Assembly (NCBI GenBank): GCA_020446665.1
Contig: JAGREF010000118.1
Span: 1 to 9,289 of the forward strand
DNA: 9,289 bases
Direction: 5' to 3'
Origin: Sphingomonadaceae bacterium
GTDB taxonomy: Bacteria; Pseudomonadota; Alphaproteobacteria; Sphingomonadales; Sphingomonadaceae
Of the stretch, positions 1 to 6,569 are shown piece by piece. Position numbers and translations under genes: made by a program. How positions within the stretch are numbered: the first letter of the stretch is position 1; the number at the start of each line of letters is the position of its first letter. A model generated the notes under the pieces. That model worked only from the letters and a program-made list of their open reading frames with translations. It ran no database searches and was not told the DNA's origin.

Positions 1-1236
1 TGGTGGTTCTGGGACCCGGTGGAGAATGCCTCACTCATGCCCTGGCTGGCCGCTACTGCGCTGCTCCATTCAGCCAGCGTTCTGGCGGCGCGCGATGCGC
101 TGCGGACATGGACGATCATGCTGGGCGTGGTCGGCTTTTCCATGTCGATGGTCGGCACATTCCTCGTCCGCTCAGGCATCCTCACCAGTGTGCACGCTTT
201 CGCGGTGGACCCGGAGCGGGGGACTTTCATCCTCGTGCTGCTGGCGATCTATATTGGCGGCGCGCTGGCGGTATTCGGCCTGCGCGCGGGCACTGTGGCA
301 GAGGGGGAGCGCTTCTCCGTCACCAGTCGCGAAGGGGCGCTGGTGGTCAATAATGTGATGCTCAGCGCGCTTCTCGCCATTGTGCTGCTGGGCACGCTCT
401 ATCCGCTGCTGACTGAAGCTTTTGACGTGCGCGTTTCGGTGGGGCCTCCCTATTTCAACCCGGTGGGGGCAGTGTTCTTCTTCCCCATGCTGCTGGTCTT
501 GCTGGTCGGCCCGCTGTTGCGCTGGCGGCGGGATAAAGTGCAACGGATCAAGCTGCCGCTGGTGATTGTCGGGGCGGTGCTGATCGGCGTGTTGCTGCTG
601 GAGCTGCTTTTCGGCTCCATGGCGATCTTGCCGCTGCTGGGCCTCGCCTTTGCCATTGCGCTGGGCATAGCCAGCTTCCTGCCGCTGCGCGGGCGCAATA
701 TCCGGCGCTTGCCGCTGGCTGTGTGGGGCATGGTAATCGCGCATTTCGGGATTGCAGTCGCGCTGTTCGGGATGGCGAGCGAAAGCGCGTTCTCCGAAGA
801 GAAGCTGGTCGCCGTGCAGATAGGCGAGACTGCCGAAGTGGGGCCATGGGCGATCACGCTCTATGGTGTCGATCCGGTGGCCGGGCCGAACTGGACCGCG
901 CTCGAAGGCCATATGAAGGCCCGCTACAAGGGCGGGGCAGAGGTGCTGATCGACCCGCAAAGCCGCAATTTCTGGGCGCCGCCGCAGGAAACGACGGAAA
1001 GCGCGCTGATCACCCGCTGGAACGGACAGCTCTATGCCGTGATCGGCAATGAGGCGGGGCCGGGCAAGTGGCAGCTGCGGCTGTGGTGGAAACCCTTCGT
1101 GACCTTCATCTGGTATGGCGGATTGCTGATCGCGCTGGGCGGCGCATTGGCACTGGTGGGCCGCGTGCTGGAGGATCTGAAACGCCGCACGGTGCGCGCC
1201 AAGGCTGACGCCCGCCGCAAGGAGGCCAAGGCATGA
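1..1236 (+). CDS. ccmF: Cytochrome c heme lyase subunit CcmF, 3' part (5' end outside window)
   Basis: CcmF is the polytopic inner-membrane core of the System I heme ligation complex. It takes heme from holo-CcmE and helps attach it to the CXXCH cysteines of apocytochrome c in the periplasm. Reading frame 1 is open from the first base, and 411 residues are visible of a protein that is usually about 650. The visible part opens inside the tryptophan-rich WWD heme-handling motif (WWFWDPVENASLMPWL). A periplasmic His follows in LTSVHAFA (codon 193-195), matching the family's P-His2, and a membrane His in IAHFG (codon 742-744), matching TM-His2. VSVGPPYFNP is also conserved in the family. A C-terminal periplasmic domain is followed by a last membrane segment and a basic tail. 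The TGA stop overlaps the ccmG ATG by 4 bases. No frameshift or missing key residue is visible. Family assignment is very secure; the start cannot be judged. Confidence 0.96.
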   Translation, partial: WWFWDPVENASLMPWLAATALLHSASVLAARDALRTWTIMLGVVGFSMSMVGTFLVRSGILTSVHAFAVDPERGTFILVLLAIYIGGALAVFGLRAGTVAEGERFSVTSREGALVVNNVMLSALLAIVLLGTLYPLLTEAFDVRVSVGPPYFNPVGAVFFFPMLLVLLVGPLLRWRRDKVQRIKLPLVIVGAVLIGVLLLELLFGSMAILPLLGLAFAIALGIASFLPLRGRNIRRLPLAVWGMVIAHFGIAVALFGMASESAFSEEKLVAVQIGETAEVGPWAITLYGVDPVAGPNWTALEGHMKARYKGGAEVLIDPQSRNFWAPPQETTESALITRWNGQLYAVIGNEAGPGKWQLRLWWKPFVTFIWYGGLLIALGGALALVGRVLEDLKRRTVRAKADARRKEAKA

Positions 1237-1760
1237 ACCGCTGGTTCTGGATTCCGCTGGCCATCTTCCTGCTGTTTGTCGGTCTGGCCGGCTATCAGCT
1301 GACTCAGCCGAAGAATGAGTTCATCGAAAGCACGATGATCGGCAAGCCGCTGCCGCAATTCATGCTGGAGGCGGCGGCACAGGATCGCCCGGGCCTGTCG
1401 TCCGACTATTTCAAGGATGGCAAGCCACGCCTGCTCAATATCTGGGCGAGCTGGTGCATCCCCTGTGTGGCTGAGGCTCCGCATCTTGAGAGCTTGCGCA
1501 GGCAAGGCGCTGAAATCACTTCGGTCGCCATCCGAGACCGGCCAGAGGATGTGGCGCGTTTTCTGGCGGCCTATGGCAATCCCTATAGCCGTATCGGGGC
1601 CGATAATCTCTCCGAAGTGCAATTGGGGATTGGCTCGTCCGGTGTGCCGGAAACCTTCGTGATCGATGGGCAGGGGATCATCCGCTACCAGCATATTGGC
1701 GATATCCGCGCCAGCGATGTGCCGATCCTGATGCAGAAATTGCGGGAGGCGGGCCAATGA
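1233..1760 (+). CDS. ccmG: Thiol:disulfide interchange protein CcmG/DsbE
   Basis: This is a membrane-anchored periplasmic thioredoxin-like protein that reduces the heme-binding cysteines of apocytochrome c, working with CcmH and fed electrons by CcdA/DsbD-type proteins (family knowledge). The 175-residue length is normal. An uncleaved N-terminal membrane anchor covers residues 5-22. The active site is WASWCIPC, with the redox cysteines at C75 and C78. The cis-proline loop is GVPETF with P139, matching the family's PETF signature. The usual acidic GxNYKDD stretch is replaced by AIRDRPED around residues 99-106, a mild deviation. The start is well supported: AAGGAGG at 1219-1225 lies 7 bases before the ATG, and the ATG overlaps the ccmF stop in ATGA. 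It sits in the expected ccmF-ccmG-ccmH order. A generic ResA/TlpA reductase is the alternative, but context argues for CcmG. Confidence 0.95.
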   Translation: MNRWFWIPLAIFLLFVGLAGYQLTQPKNEFIESTMIGKPLPQFMLEAAAQDRPGLSSDYFKDGKPRLLNIWASWCIPCVAEAPHLESLRRQGAEITSVAIRDRPEDVARFLAAYGNPYSRIGADNLSEVQLGIGSSGVPETFVIDGQGIIRYQHIGDIRASDVPILMQKLREAGQ

Positions 1761-2173
1761 AGCGGCTGATTGCAGCTATTGCTCTGCTGGGTGCATTGCT
1801 CGCCCCCATGCAGGTCTTCGCCCAGGATACCATGCCACCTGCGCCCTATGCCTATCAGCAGCTCGACGATCCCGCTTTGGAGGCCAAGGCGCAGGATCTG
1901 ATGGAGACGCTGCGCTGTCTCAAATGCCAGAGCCAGTCCATCGCCGATAGTGATGCACCCATGGCAGGCGATATGCGCCATCAGGTGCGCAGCCGCATTC
2001 TGGCCGGGGAAGAGCCCGAGGCGATCCGGGCATGGCTGGTGGAACGCTATGGCGACTATGTCAGCTACAAGCCTGAAGTGAGCAGCACCACATGGCCGCT
2101 TTTCGCTATCCCGCTGGTGATCCTGCTGCTGGTGGGGCTGGTGCTGCGGCGCCGCATGGGAAAACGCGCATGA
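1757..2173 (+). CDS. ccmH: Cytochrome c maturation protein CcmH (CcmL/CycL type)
   Basis: This is a periplasm-facing thiol oxidoreductase that forms mixed disulfides with apocytochrome c and is resolved by CcmG. At 138 residues it is the short, single-domain form, not the E. coli fusion with a TPR domain. A signal peptide is visible at residues 1-22 with a probable cut after VFA. The family signature LRCLKCQSQSIADSDAP follows, with redox cysteines C54 and C57. A helical region (AGDMRHQVRSRI, then AWLVERYGDYVSY) leads to a C-terminal membrane anchor at about 113-130 and a basic tail RRRMGKR. GGGAGG at 1744-1749 is a good ribosome site 7 bases before the ATG. The gene overlaps ccmG and the next gene by 4 bases each. 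Lysine between the cysteines (usually hydrophobic residues) is a small variation. Assignment is secure. Confidence 0.95.
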   Translation: MKRLIAAIALLGALLAPMQVFAQDTMPPAPYAYQQLDDPALEAKAQDLMETLRCLKCQSQSIADSDAPMAGDMRHQVRSRILAGEEPEAIRAWLVERYGDYVSYKPEVSSTTWPLFAIPLVILLLVGLVLRRRMGKRA

Positions 2174-2802
2174 GCTGGCTTCCGATCCTTCTGCTGGGCG
2201 CAATCGCCTTTGTCCTTGCCGCCTTTGTCCTGCGCCTGCCGCGGGCGGGCTGGTCGATTCTGGGTGCGGCGCTGATGCTGGGGCTGGCGGGTTACGCTTT
2301 GCAGGGCCATCCCGGCTATGCCGGCGCGCCCAAGGCGGCGCCTGACACAATGGCGCAAACCGGCGCGGCGATGGTCGATGCAAGGCGGCAAATGTTCGAT
2401 CCGGACCAGCCCGCCGGAGAGTGGATCACTGTCGCGGACGGCTTTGCCCGTAATGGTGATTACGAACAGGCCGCCGGTTTCCTGCGCGCTGTGATACAAA
2501 AGAACCCCAGGGATGGGGAAGCATGGCTGGCGCTGGGCAATGCGCTGGTGGAACATGCCAATGGTATGCTGACCCCGGCCGCGCTCTATGCCTATGAACA
2601 GGCCGACCGTGCCTTGCCCGGCCATCCGGGGCCGACTTACTTCCTTGGCGTTGCCTTGGTGCGCTCTGGCCGCCTGGCGGAGGCGCGCAGTCTGTGGCTG
2701 GAAGCACTGGAAAAGGCACCCGCTGATGCCCCCTGGCGCGAGTCGTTGCAGGAACGGATCACCCGCCTGGAAGAACTGATGGTGCAGATGGGTGCGCAAT
2801 AG
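2170..2802 (+). CDS. ccmI: CcmI-like cytochrome c biogenesis TPR protein
   Basis: This is the probable CcmI/CycH component, which binds the C-terminal part of apocytochrome c and delivers it to CcmF/CcmH. I start it at the ATG overlapping the ccmH stop (ATGA). The frame is open further upstream, but that extension would run inside ccmH and lacks a better start. The 210-residue product has two N-terminal membrane helices (about 3-21 and 27-45). A periplasmic domain follows with three TPR-like helix pairs at about 83-113, 114-150 and 153-185. The stretches GMLTPAALYAYEQA and ADAPWRESLQERI resemble the TPR region of alphaproteobacterial CcmI proteins. The family is commonly 300-400 residues, so this is a short form with little periplasmic sequence besides the TPRs. 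Without the operon it would only be called a TPR protein; context raises it to CcmI. Confidence 0.83.
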   Translation: MSWLPILLLGAIAFVLAAFVLRLPRAGWSILGAALMLGLAGYALQGHPGYAGAPKAAPDTMAQTGAAMVDARRQMFDPDQPAGEWITVADGFARNGDYEQAAGFLRAVIQKNPRDGEAWLALGNALVEHANGMLTPAALYAYEQADRALPGHPGPTYFLGVALVRSGRLAEARSLWLEALEKAPADAPWRESLQERITRLEELMVQMGAQ

Positions 2803-2922
2803 TTTGTAATTGCTTGAAAAACTGGCGTCATTGCGGTGGTGCATAGATACTGGTAGGTGCCGCCTCCTTTGCGGGCGCTGCGGTATTCTCTGCCGGTCCC
2901 CGGAAACGGGATTATTGCTGAT
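2803..2922 (+). promoter_or_regulatory. ccmI-kup intergenic leader; no clear promoter
   Basis: This 120-base gap separates the ccm operon from kup on the same strand. Its first 20 or so bases are AT-rich compared with the surroundings. GCAAT (2796-2800) and ATTGC (2809-2813) can form a weak 5-bp stem around the ccmI stop, but no T-run follows, so a terminator is not supported. I could not pair a good -35 with a good -10; TAGATA at 2844-2849 is the best -10-like hexamer. Just before the kup ATG, CCCG (2899-2902) and CGGG (2907-2910) flank GAAA, giving a small stem capped by a GNRA-type tetraloop 12 bases from the start codon. No known potassium or cyclic-di-AMP riboswitch was recognised. A kup promoter is likely here but not demonstrated. 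Confidence 0.3.
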
Positions 2923-4833
2923 ATGAGTGACACCAGCACGCATTCTTCCGGTGGCCACGGGGCAGGGGGATCGAAGGCAGCCCTGGCCATAGGCGCCGTC
3001 GGGGTCGTCTTCGGCGATATTGGCACCAGTCCGCTTTATGCCTTCCGCGAAACATTCCTTGGCGAGCATTCGCTGGCGATCGACAAGCTGCATATCTATG
3101 GCGTGGTCAGCCTGATTTTCTGGTCGATGACGCTGATCGTGTCGATCCAGTATGTCAGCATCCTGATGCGCGCCGATAATAAGGGGCAGGGCGGCACACT
3201 GGCGCTGGTCGCGCTGCTCAGCCGCCATATCGGCAAATCCCGCTATGGCTGGGTGACCGTGCTGCTGGGCGTTTTCGCCACGTCTCTGTTCTATGGCGAC
3301 AGCATGATCACCCCGGCCATTTCCGTGCTGTCTGCGGTGGAAGGGCTGACCGTCGTCAATCAGGGGTTCGAGCGGTTCGTTATCCCGATTGCGCTGGCTT
3401 TGCTGGTGGTGCTGTTTCTGATCCAGAAACGCGGCACGGCCAAGGTTGGCGCACTATTTGCGCCGATCATGATCGTCTATTTCACCACGATTGCGGTGCT
3501 GGGCGTGATCCATATCGCGCAGAACCCTTATATCCTGCAGGCGCTCAATCCCTGGTATGCGATCCAGTTCTTCATTTCTGACGGCTATATAGCTTTCCTA
3601 GCGCTGGGTTCGGTGGTGCTGGCTGTGACCGGTGCAGAGGCGCTCTATTCGGATATGGGGCATTTCGGACGAGGCCCGATGCGGCTGAGCTGGTTCGGTT
3701 TCGTCATGCCCTGCCTCTTGCTCAACTATTTCGGGCAAGGCGCCATGATCGCCGCGCTGGCACCGTCGGAAACGGCGGTGGTGATGGAAAGCCCCTTCTT
3801 CAACATGGCACCGGAAAGCCTGCGCTTGCCGCTGGTCATTCTCGCGACATGCGCCACCTTTATCGCCAGCCAGGCGGTGATTTCGGGCGCGTTCTCGATC
3901 ACGCATCAGGCGATCCAGCTGGGCTTCGTGCCGCGCCTGTCGATCCTGCACACCAGCGATACCGAAGCGGGGCAGATCTATATCCCCTTCGTCAACAACG
4001 CCCTGATGGTGGCGGTGATCATCCTGGTGCTGATGTTCCAGAGCTCCAGCAACCTCGCATCGGCCTATGGCATTGCGGTGACCGGGGCGATGTTCATCGA
4101 TACCTGCCTGATGGGTGTGCTGTTGCTGGCGGTGTGGAAGTGGAAATGGTGGCTGGGCGTGCCCGTGCTGCTGCTGTTCCTGTTTGTCGACGGGGCCTAT
4201 TTCGCGGCCAATTTGCCCAAGATTCCCTATGGCGGCTGGTTCCCGCTGCTGATCGGCGCAATTGCCTTCACGTTGCTCACCACCTGGGCGCGCGGGCGCA
4301 AGCTGATGCGGGACCGCATGACCGAAGTCGCCCTGCCGATCGAAATCTTTGCCAAATCGGCCAAGAACAGCGCCACGCGCGTGCCGGGCACGGCCATTTT
4401 CATGGCCTCCAGCACGGCGGGGGTCCCTTCGGCTCTGCTGCATAATATCAAGCACAACAAGGTGCTGCACGAACGGGTCGTGATCCTGACTGTGGAGATT
4501 GCTGACGAGCCCTATGTCGCTCTGGCCAAACGGACCGAGATCAAGGAGCTGGAAGACGGCTTCTATCGCGTGATCCTGCATTACGGCTTCATGCAGGAAA
4601 CCAATATCCCGCAGGCCCTGTCGGAAATCGATGGTTGCGGCGGCAAGTTCGACATGATGCAGACCAGCTTCTTCCTGTCACGCCAGACGCTGCTGCCATC
4701 CAAGAATCCGGGCATGCCCATCTGGCGCGAGAAGATTTTCAGCTGGATGCTGCGCAACGCCGCAACCGCGATGGATTTCTTCCGCTTGCCCACCAACCGC
4801 GTGGTGGAACTGGGCAGTCAGGTGGAGATTTAG
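2923..4833 (+). CDS. kup: Kup-family low-affinity potassium transporter
   Basis: Kup proteins (KUP/HAK/KT family) take up K+ with protons across the inner membrane. The 636-residue product is close to the E. coli length of 622. The N-terminal signature [17 protein letters not shown] is at residues 27-43. Further family blocks are [19 protein letters not shown] (123-141), [18 protein letters not shown] (233-250), [10 protein letters not shown] (265-274), [14 protein letters not shown] (316-329) and IYIPFVNN (352-359). Together they indicate the full set of about 12 membrane helices. A soluble C-terminal domain of roughly 175 residues ends the protein. I chose the ATG at 2923 because it gives the usual short hydrophilic N-terminus. 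A GTG at 2857 in the same frame would add 22 residues, and neither start has a strong ribosome site. Kup is not functionally linked to the ccm genes upstream and probably has its own promoter. No defect was seen. Confidence 0.96.
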   Translation: MSDTSTHSSGGHGAGGSKAALAIGAVGVVFGDIGTSPLYAFRETFLGEHSLAIDKLHIYGVVSLIFWSMTLIVSIQYVSILMRADNKGQGGTLALVALLSRHIGKSRYGWVTVLLGVFATSLFYGDSMITPAISVLSAVEGLTVVNQGFERFVIPIALALLVVLFLIQKRGTAKVGALFAPIMIVYFTTIAVLGVIHIAQNPYILQALNPWYAIQFFISDGYIAFLALGSVVLAVTGAEALYSDMGHFGRGPMRLSWFGFVMPCLLLNYFGQGAMIAALAPSETAVVMESPFFNMAPESLRLPLVILATCATFIASQAVISGAFSITHQAIQLGFVPRLSILHTSDTEAGQIYIPFVNNALMVAVIILVLMFQSSSNLASAYGIAVTGAMFIDTCLMGVLLLAVWKWKWWLGVPVLLLFLFVDGAYFAANLPKIPYGGWFPLLIGAIAFTLLTTWARGRKLMRDRMTEVALPIEIFAKSAKNSATRVPGTAIFMASSTAGVPSALLHNIKHNKVLHERVVILTVEIADEPYVALAKRTEIKELEDGFYRVILHYGFMQETNIPQALSEIDGCGGKFDMMQTSFFLSRQTLLPSKNPGMPIWREKIFSWMLRNAATAMDFFRLPTNRVVELGSQVEI

Positions 4834-4853
4834 GGGCTTTGGATTGGTGCCGC

Positions 4854-4870
4854 CAGATGGCGAGCATCTG
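4854..4870. repeat. Small inverted repeat just after kup
   Basis: CAGATG (4854-4859) and CATCTG (4865-4870) form a perfect 6-bp stem with a 5-base loop, starting 21 bases after the kup stop codon. AAA rather than a T-run follows on the kup strand. On the opposite strand TTTCAG precedes the stem, not follows it. It could help 3' end formation or RNA stability but lacks the hallmarks of an intrinsic terminator. It may also be chance. Confidence 0.35.
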
Positions 4871-4946
4871 AAACCCTCACCTAAGCTTTGCTAGCTCCTG
4901 ACGGAGCAAGCTGCGCTATCCCTCTCCCACCGGGAGAGGGTGGGTG
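4871..4946. repeat. Composite palindromic intergenic repeat (REP-like) between convergent genes
   Basis: This stretch between the kup and yciB stop codons contains two stem-loops side by side. The first is imperfect. GCTCC (4894-4898) pairs with GGAGC (4903-4907) around TGAC. In an alternative fold the arms extend to AGC..TTG at 4884-4890 and CAAGCT at 4907-4912, with a bulged T and a bulged CTAG. The second is the perfect 9-bp stem at 4920-4940. The opening ACCCTC (4873-4878) could also pair with GAGGGT (4936-4941), which would enclose the first hairpin. The layout, and the CCCTCTCCC/GGGAGAGGG arms in particular, resemble dispersed intergenic repeats I associate with proteobacterial genomes, including sphingomonads. 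The resemblance is from memory. Copy number elsewhere in this genome cannot be seen, and no second copy lies in this window. There is no coding potential of note. Confidence 0.55.
4920..4940. terminator. Strong hairpin, possible two-way terminator without T-run
   Basis: CCCTCTCCC (4920-4928) and GGGAGAGGG (4932-4940) are perfect 9-bp arms around ACC. The stem is GC-rich and lies between convergent kup and yciB, 86 bases after the kup stop and 43 bases beyond the yciB stop, so it could end or protect both transcripts. Neither strand has a run of T after the stem, so a classical intrinsic terminator is not shown. An mRNA-stabilising or Rho-associated role is as likely. It is also part of the larger composite repeat. 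Confidence 0.4.
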
Positions 4947-4983
4947 GCTGACGTTTGCATACTCTCTTGGCTAGCGGCGCGAG

Positions 4984-5643
4984 TTACGCCCCGGTCGGCG
5001 GTTCGTCCTTCAGCACTTCGGCTTCGTCTTCCACGGCCAGCCCGTGTTTCAGCAGCATCGGGATCTGGCTGAAAGTGAAGAGGAAGCTGACCGGCAGGAA
5101 GACCCAGATCTTGGCCGCCAGCCAGTCGCCAAAGCTGAGATAATGGCGCAGCCCTTCGTTCAGTGCGGCGAGGAACAGGAAGAAAATTCCCCAATTGCGC
5201 GACAGTTTCAGCCAGCCTTCCTCGGACAGCCCTTCAAACGCCGCCTCCAGCAACCATTGCAGGAAGGCCTTGCCCCTCAGCCAGCCACCCAGCAGGACAA
5301 GGCCGAAAAAGACATAGAGGACCGTGGGCTTGAGCTGCACATAGAGCGGATCGCGCAGCAGGATCGTCAGCCCGCCAAAGCCCACGATCAGCACAGTGGA
5401 AAGCCACAACATGCGCGAAATCTTGCCCAGCAGGATCCGCGACAGGGCAAGCGCGATCAGCGCTGCGACGATAAAGGTGCCCGTGCTCTTGATCACTGCC
5501 AGCACCGTGCCGACCATGTCCTCGCTGTCTGCGGGCGAGAACATGCGATAGGCCAGCAGGAACACGACCAGCGGGCCGTAATCAATCGCTACGCTCAGCC
5601 AGCCGGAACCCTTTTTCTCCGGAGCCTTGCTTTCCTCTGTCAT
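4984..5643 (-). CDS. yciB: Inner membrane-spanning protein YciB (septation protein A / IspZ family)
   Basis: YciB is a polytopic inner-membrane protein connected with cell-envelope synthesis and division; its loss in other bacteria affects septation and envelope integrity, but its biochemical activity is not established. The 219-residue product has a charged N-terminus and helices at about 21-35, 45-72, 79-96, 106-121, 150-162 and 179-197. Family blocks are DYGPLVVFLLAY, RDPLYVQLKPTVLYVFFG (98-115), NWGIFFLFLAALNE (150-163) and WVFLPVSFLFTFSQIPMLLKHG (180-201). It is longer than the E. coli protein (about 180 residues), mainly through both tails; the C-terminal tail from residue 204 is acidic. 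AGGAG at 5651-5655 is a good ribosome site. The start codon shares one base with the ftsY stop (TAATG), so it is probably translated by coupling as the last gene of the dapF-mtaB-ftsY-yciB group. Confidence 0.93.
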   Translation of the reverse strand: MTEESKAPEKKGSGWLSVAIDYGPLVVFLLAYRMFSPADSEDMVGTVLAVIKSTGTFIVAALIALALSRILLGKISRMLWLSTVLIVGFGGLTILLRDPLYVQLKPTVLYVFFGLVLLGGWLRGKAFLQWLLEAAFEGLSEEGWLKLSRNWGIFFLFLAALNEGLRHYLSFGDWLAAKIWVFLPVSFLFTFSQIPMLLKHGLAVEDEAEVLKDEPPTGA

Positions 5644-6569
5644 TACGCCACTCCTGCAATCACGCGTGCGACCAGATCGGGGTCGAAGGGGCGCAGATCG
5701 TCAATCTTCTCGCCAACGCCAATGGCATGGATGGGCAAGCCATATTGCTCCGCCGCTGCCACCAGCACACCGCCGCGTGCGGTGCCGTCCAGCTTGGTCA
5801 TGATCAGGCCGGTCACGCCTGCCACTTCCTTGAACACTTCGATCTGGCTCAGCGCATTCTGGCCATTGGTGGCATCCAGCACCAGCACCACATCATGCGG
5901 GGCCTCTTCATTCAGGCGGCCCAGCACGCGGCGAATCTTGGAGAGTTCGTCCATCAATTCGCGCTTGTTCTGCAGCCGGCCCGCCGTGTCCACGATCAGC
6001 GCGTCGATCCCGGTATCGGTCGCTTCCTTGACCGCATCGAACACGATGCTGGCCGGATCGCCGCCTTCGGGGCCGCGGATGATGGGGACATTGATCCGCT
6101 CTGCCCAGGTGGCGAGCTGGCCTATGGCGGCGGCGCGGAACGTGTCGCCTGCGGCCAGCATCACGCCATAATCATCTTCCTGCAACAGATGCGCGAGCTT
6201 GGCGATGGTGGTGGTCTTGCCTGAGCCATTGACCCCGATCACCAGAATGACCTGCGGGCGGGGGAAGGCAGTGACTTCCAGTGGTTTCGCCACCGGGCGC
6301 AGGATCGCGGCAATTTCCTCTGCCACGGCTTCCTTCAATTCCCGTTCGGTAATGTTCAGGCCAAAGCGCTTTTCCGCCAGCTTTGCGCGGATGCGTGCAG
6401 CGGCGGCAGGGCCGAGATCGGACAGGATCAGCGCATCTTCGACAGTGTCGAGCGTGGCATCATCAAGCTTTGCCGTGCCGACAACCCCGGTGAGGTTTTC
6501 GGAAAGCCGCTCCGATGTCTTGCGGAAACCGCCAAACAGGCGCTCTGTCCAGCTGGGATTGGAACTCAC
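5643..6569 (-). CDS. ftsY: Signal recognition particle receptor FtsY
   Basis: FtsY is the SRP receptor GTPase. It docks SRP-bound ribosomes making membrane proteins at the inner membrane and hands them to SecYEG. The 308-residue product carries the N domain (about 30-100) and the GTPase G domain. G1 is GVNGSGKTT (112-120), the insertion-box region AGDTFRAAA (140-148), G3 DTAGR (194-198), G4 TKLDGTARGG (258-267), and the closing motif GVGEKIDDLRPFDP (284-297). The stretch WTERLFGGFRKTSERL near the start looks like the amphipathic membrane-targeting helix before the N domain. There is no long acidic A domain as in E. coli, a common short form. I place the start at a GTG overlapping the mtaB stop (GTGA), supported by AAAAAGG at 6579-6585. 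Starting further upstream would add arginine-rich sequence read inside mtaB. Confidence 0.96.
   Translation of the reverse strand: MSSNPSWTERLFGGFRKTSERLSENLTGVVGTAKLDDATLDTVEDALILSDLGPAAAARIRAKLAEKRFGLNITERELKEAVAEEIAAILRPVAKPLEVTAFPRPQVILVIGVNGSGKTTTIAKLAHLLQEDDYGVMLAAGDTFRAAAIGQLATWAERINVPIIRGPEGGDPASIVFDAVKEATDTGIDALIVDTAGRLQNKRELMDELSKIRRVLGRLNEEAPHDVVLVLDATNGQNALSQIEVFKEVAGVTGLIMTKLDGTARGGVLVAAAEQYGLPIHAIGVGEKIDDLRPFDPDLVARVIAGVA

Noticed and set aside
172..960. 262-codon open frame on the - strand opposite ccmF
   Set aside because: It is opposite membrane-spanning ccmF codons, which produce Gln/His-rich antisense frames; no support for a gene.
2803..2922. Possible potassium or cyclic-di-AMP riboswitch before kup
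   Set aside because: The gap is only 120 bases and shows no conserved core or pseudo-symmetric stem set that I recognise; only a 4-bp tetraloop hairpin is present.
2065..3228. 387-codon open frame on the - strand opposite ccmH, ccmI and the start of kup
   Set aside because: It crosses three genes and their gap, has Arg/Gln/His-rich composition with no recognisable motif, and so is a shadow of the + strand genes.
3598..4581. 327-codon open frame on the - strand inside kup
   Set aside because: It lies entirely antisense to well-conserved kup sequence; composition is dominated by His, Gln, Arg and Asp with no domain.
4916..5194. Small - strand open frame over the yciB end and the repeat
   Set aside because: It reads through the hairpin repeat and overlaps yciB in another frame; the predicted peptide is Arg-rich with no motif.
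5044..6171. 375-codon open frame on the + strand opposite yciB and ftsY
   Set aside because: It is antisense to both genes, with low-complexity Gln/Arg then Ser/Thr-rich translation; no ribosome site or family likeness.
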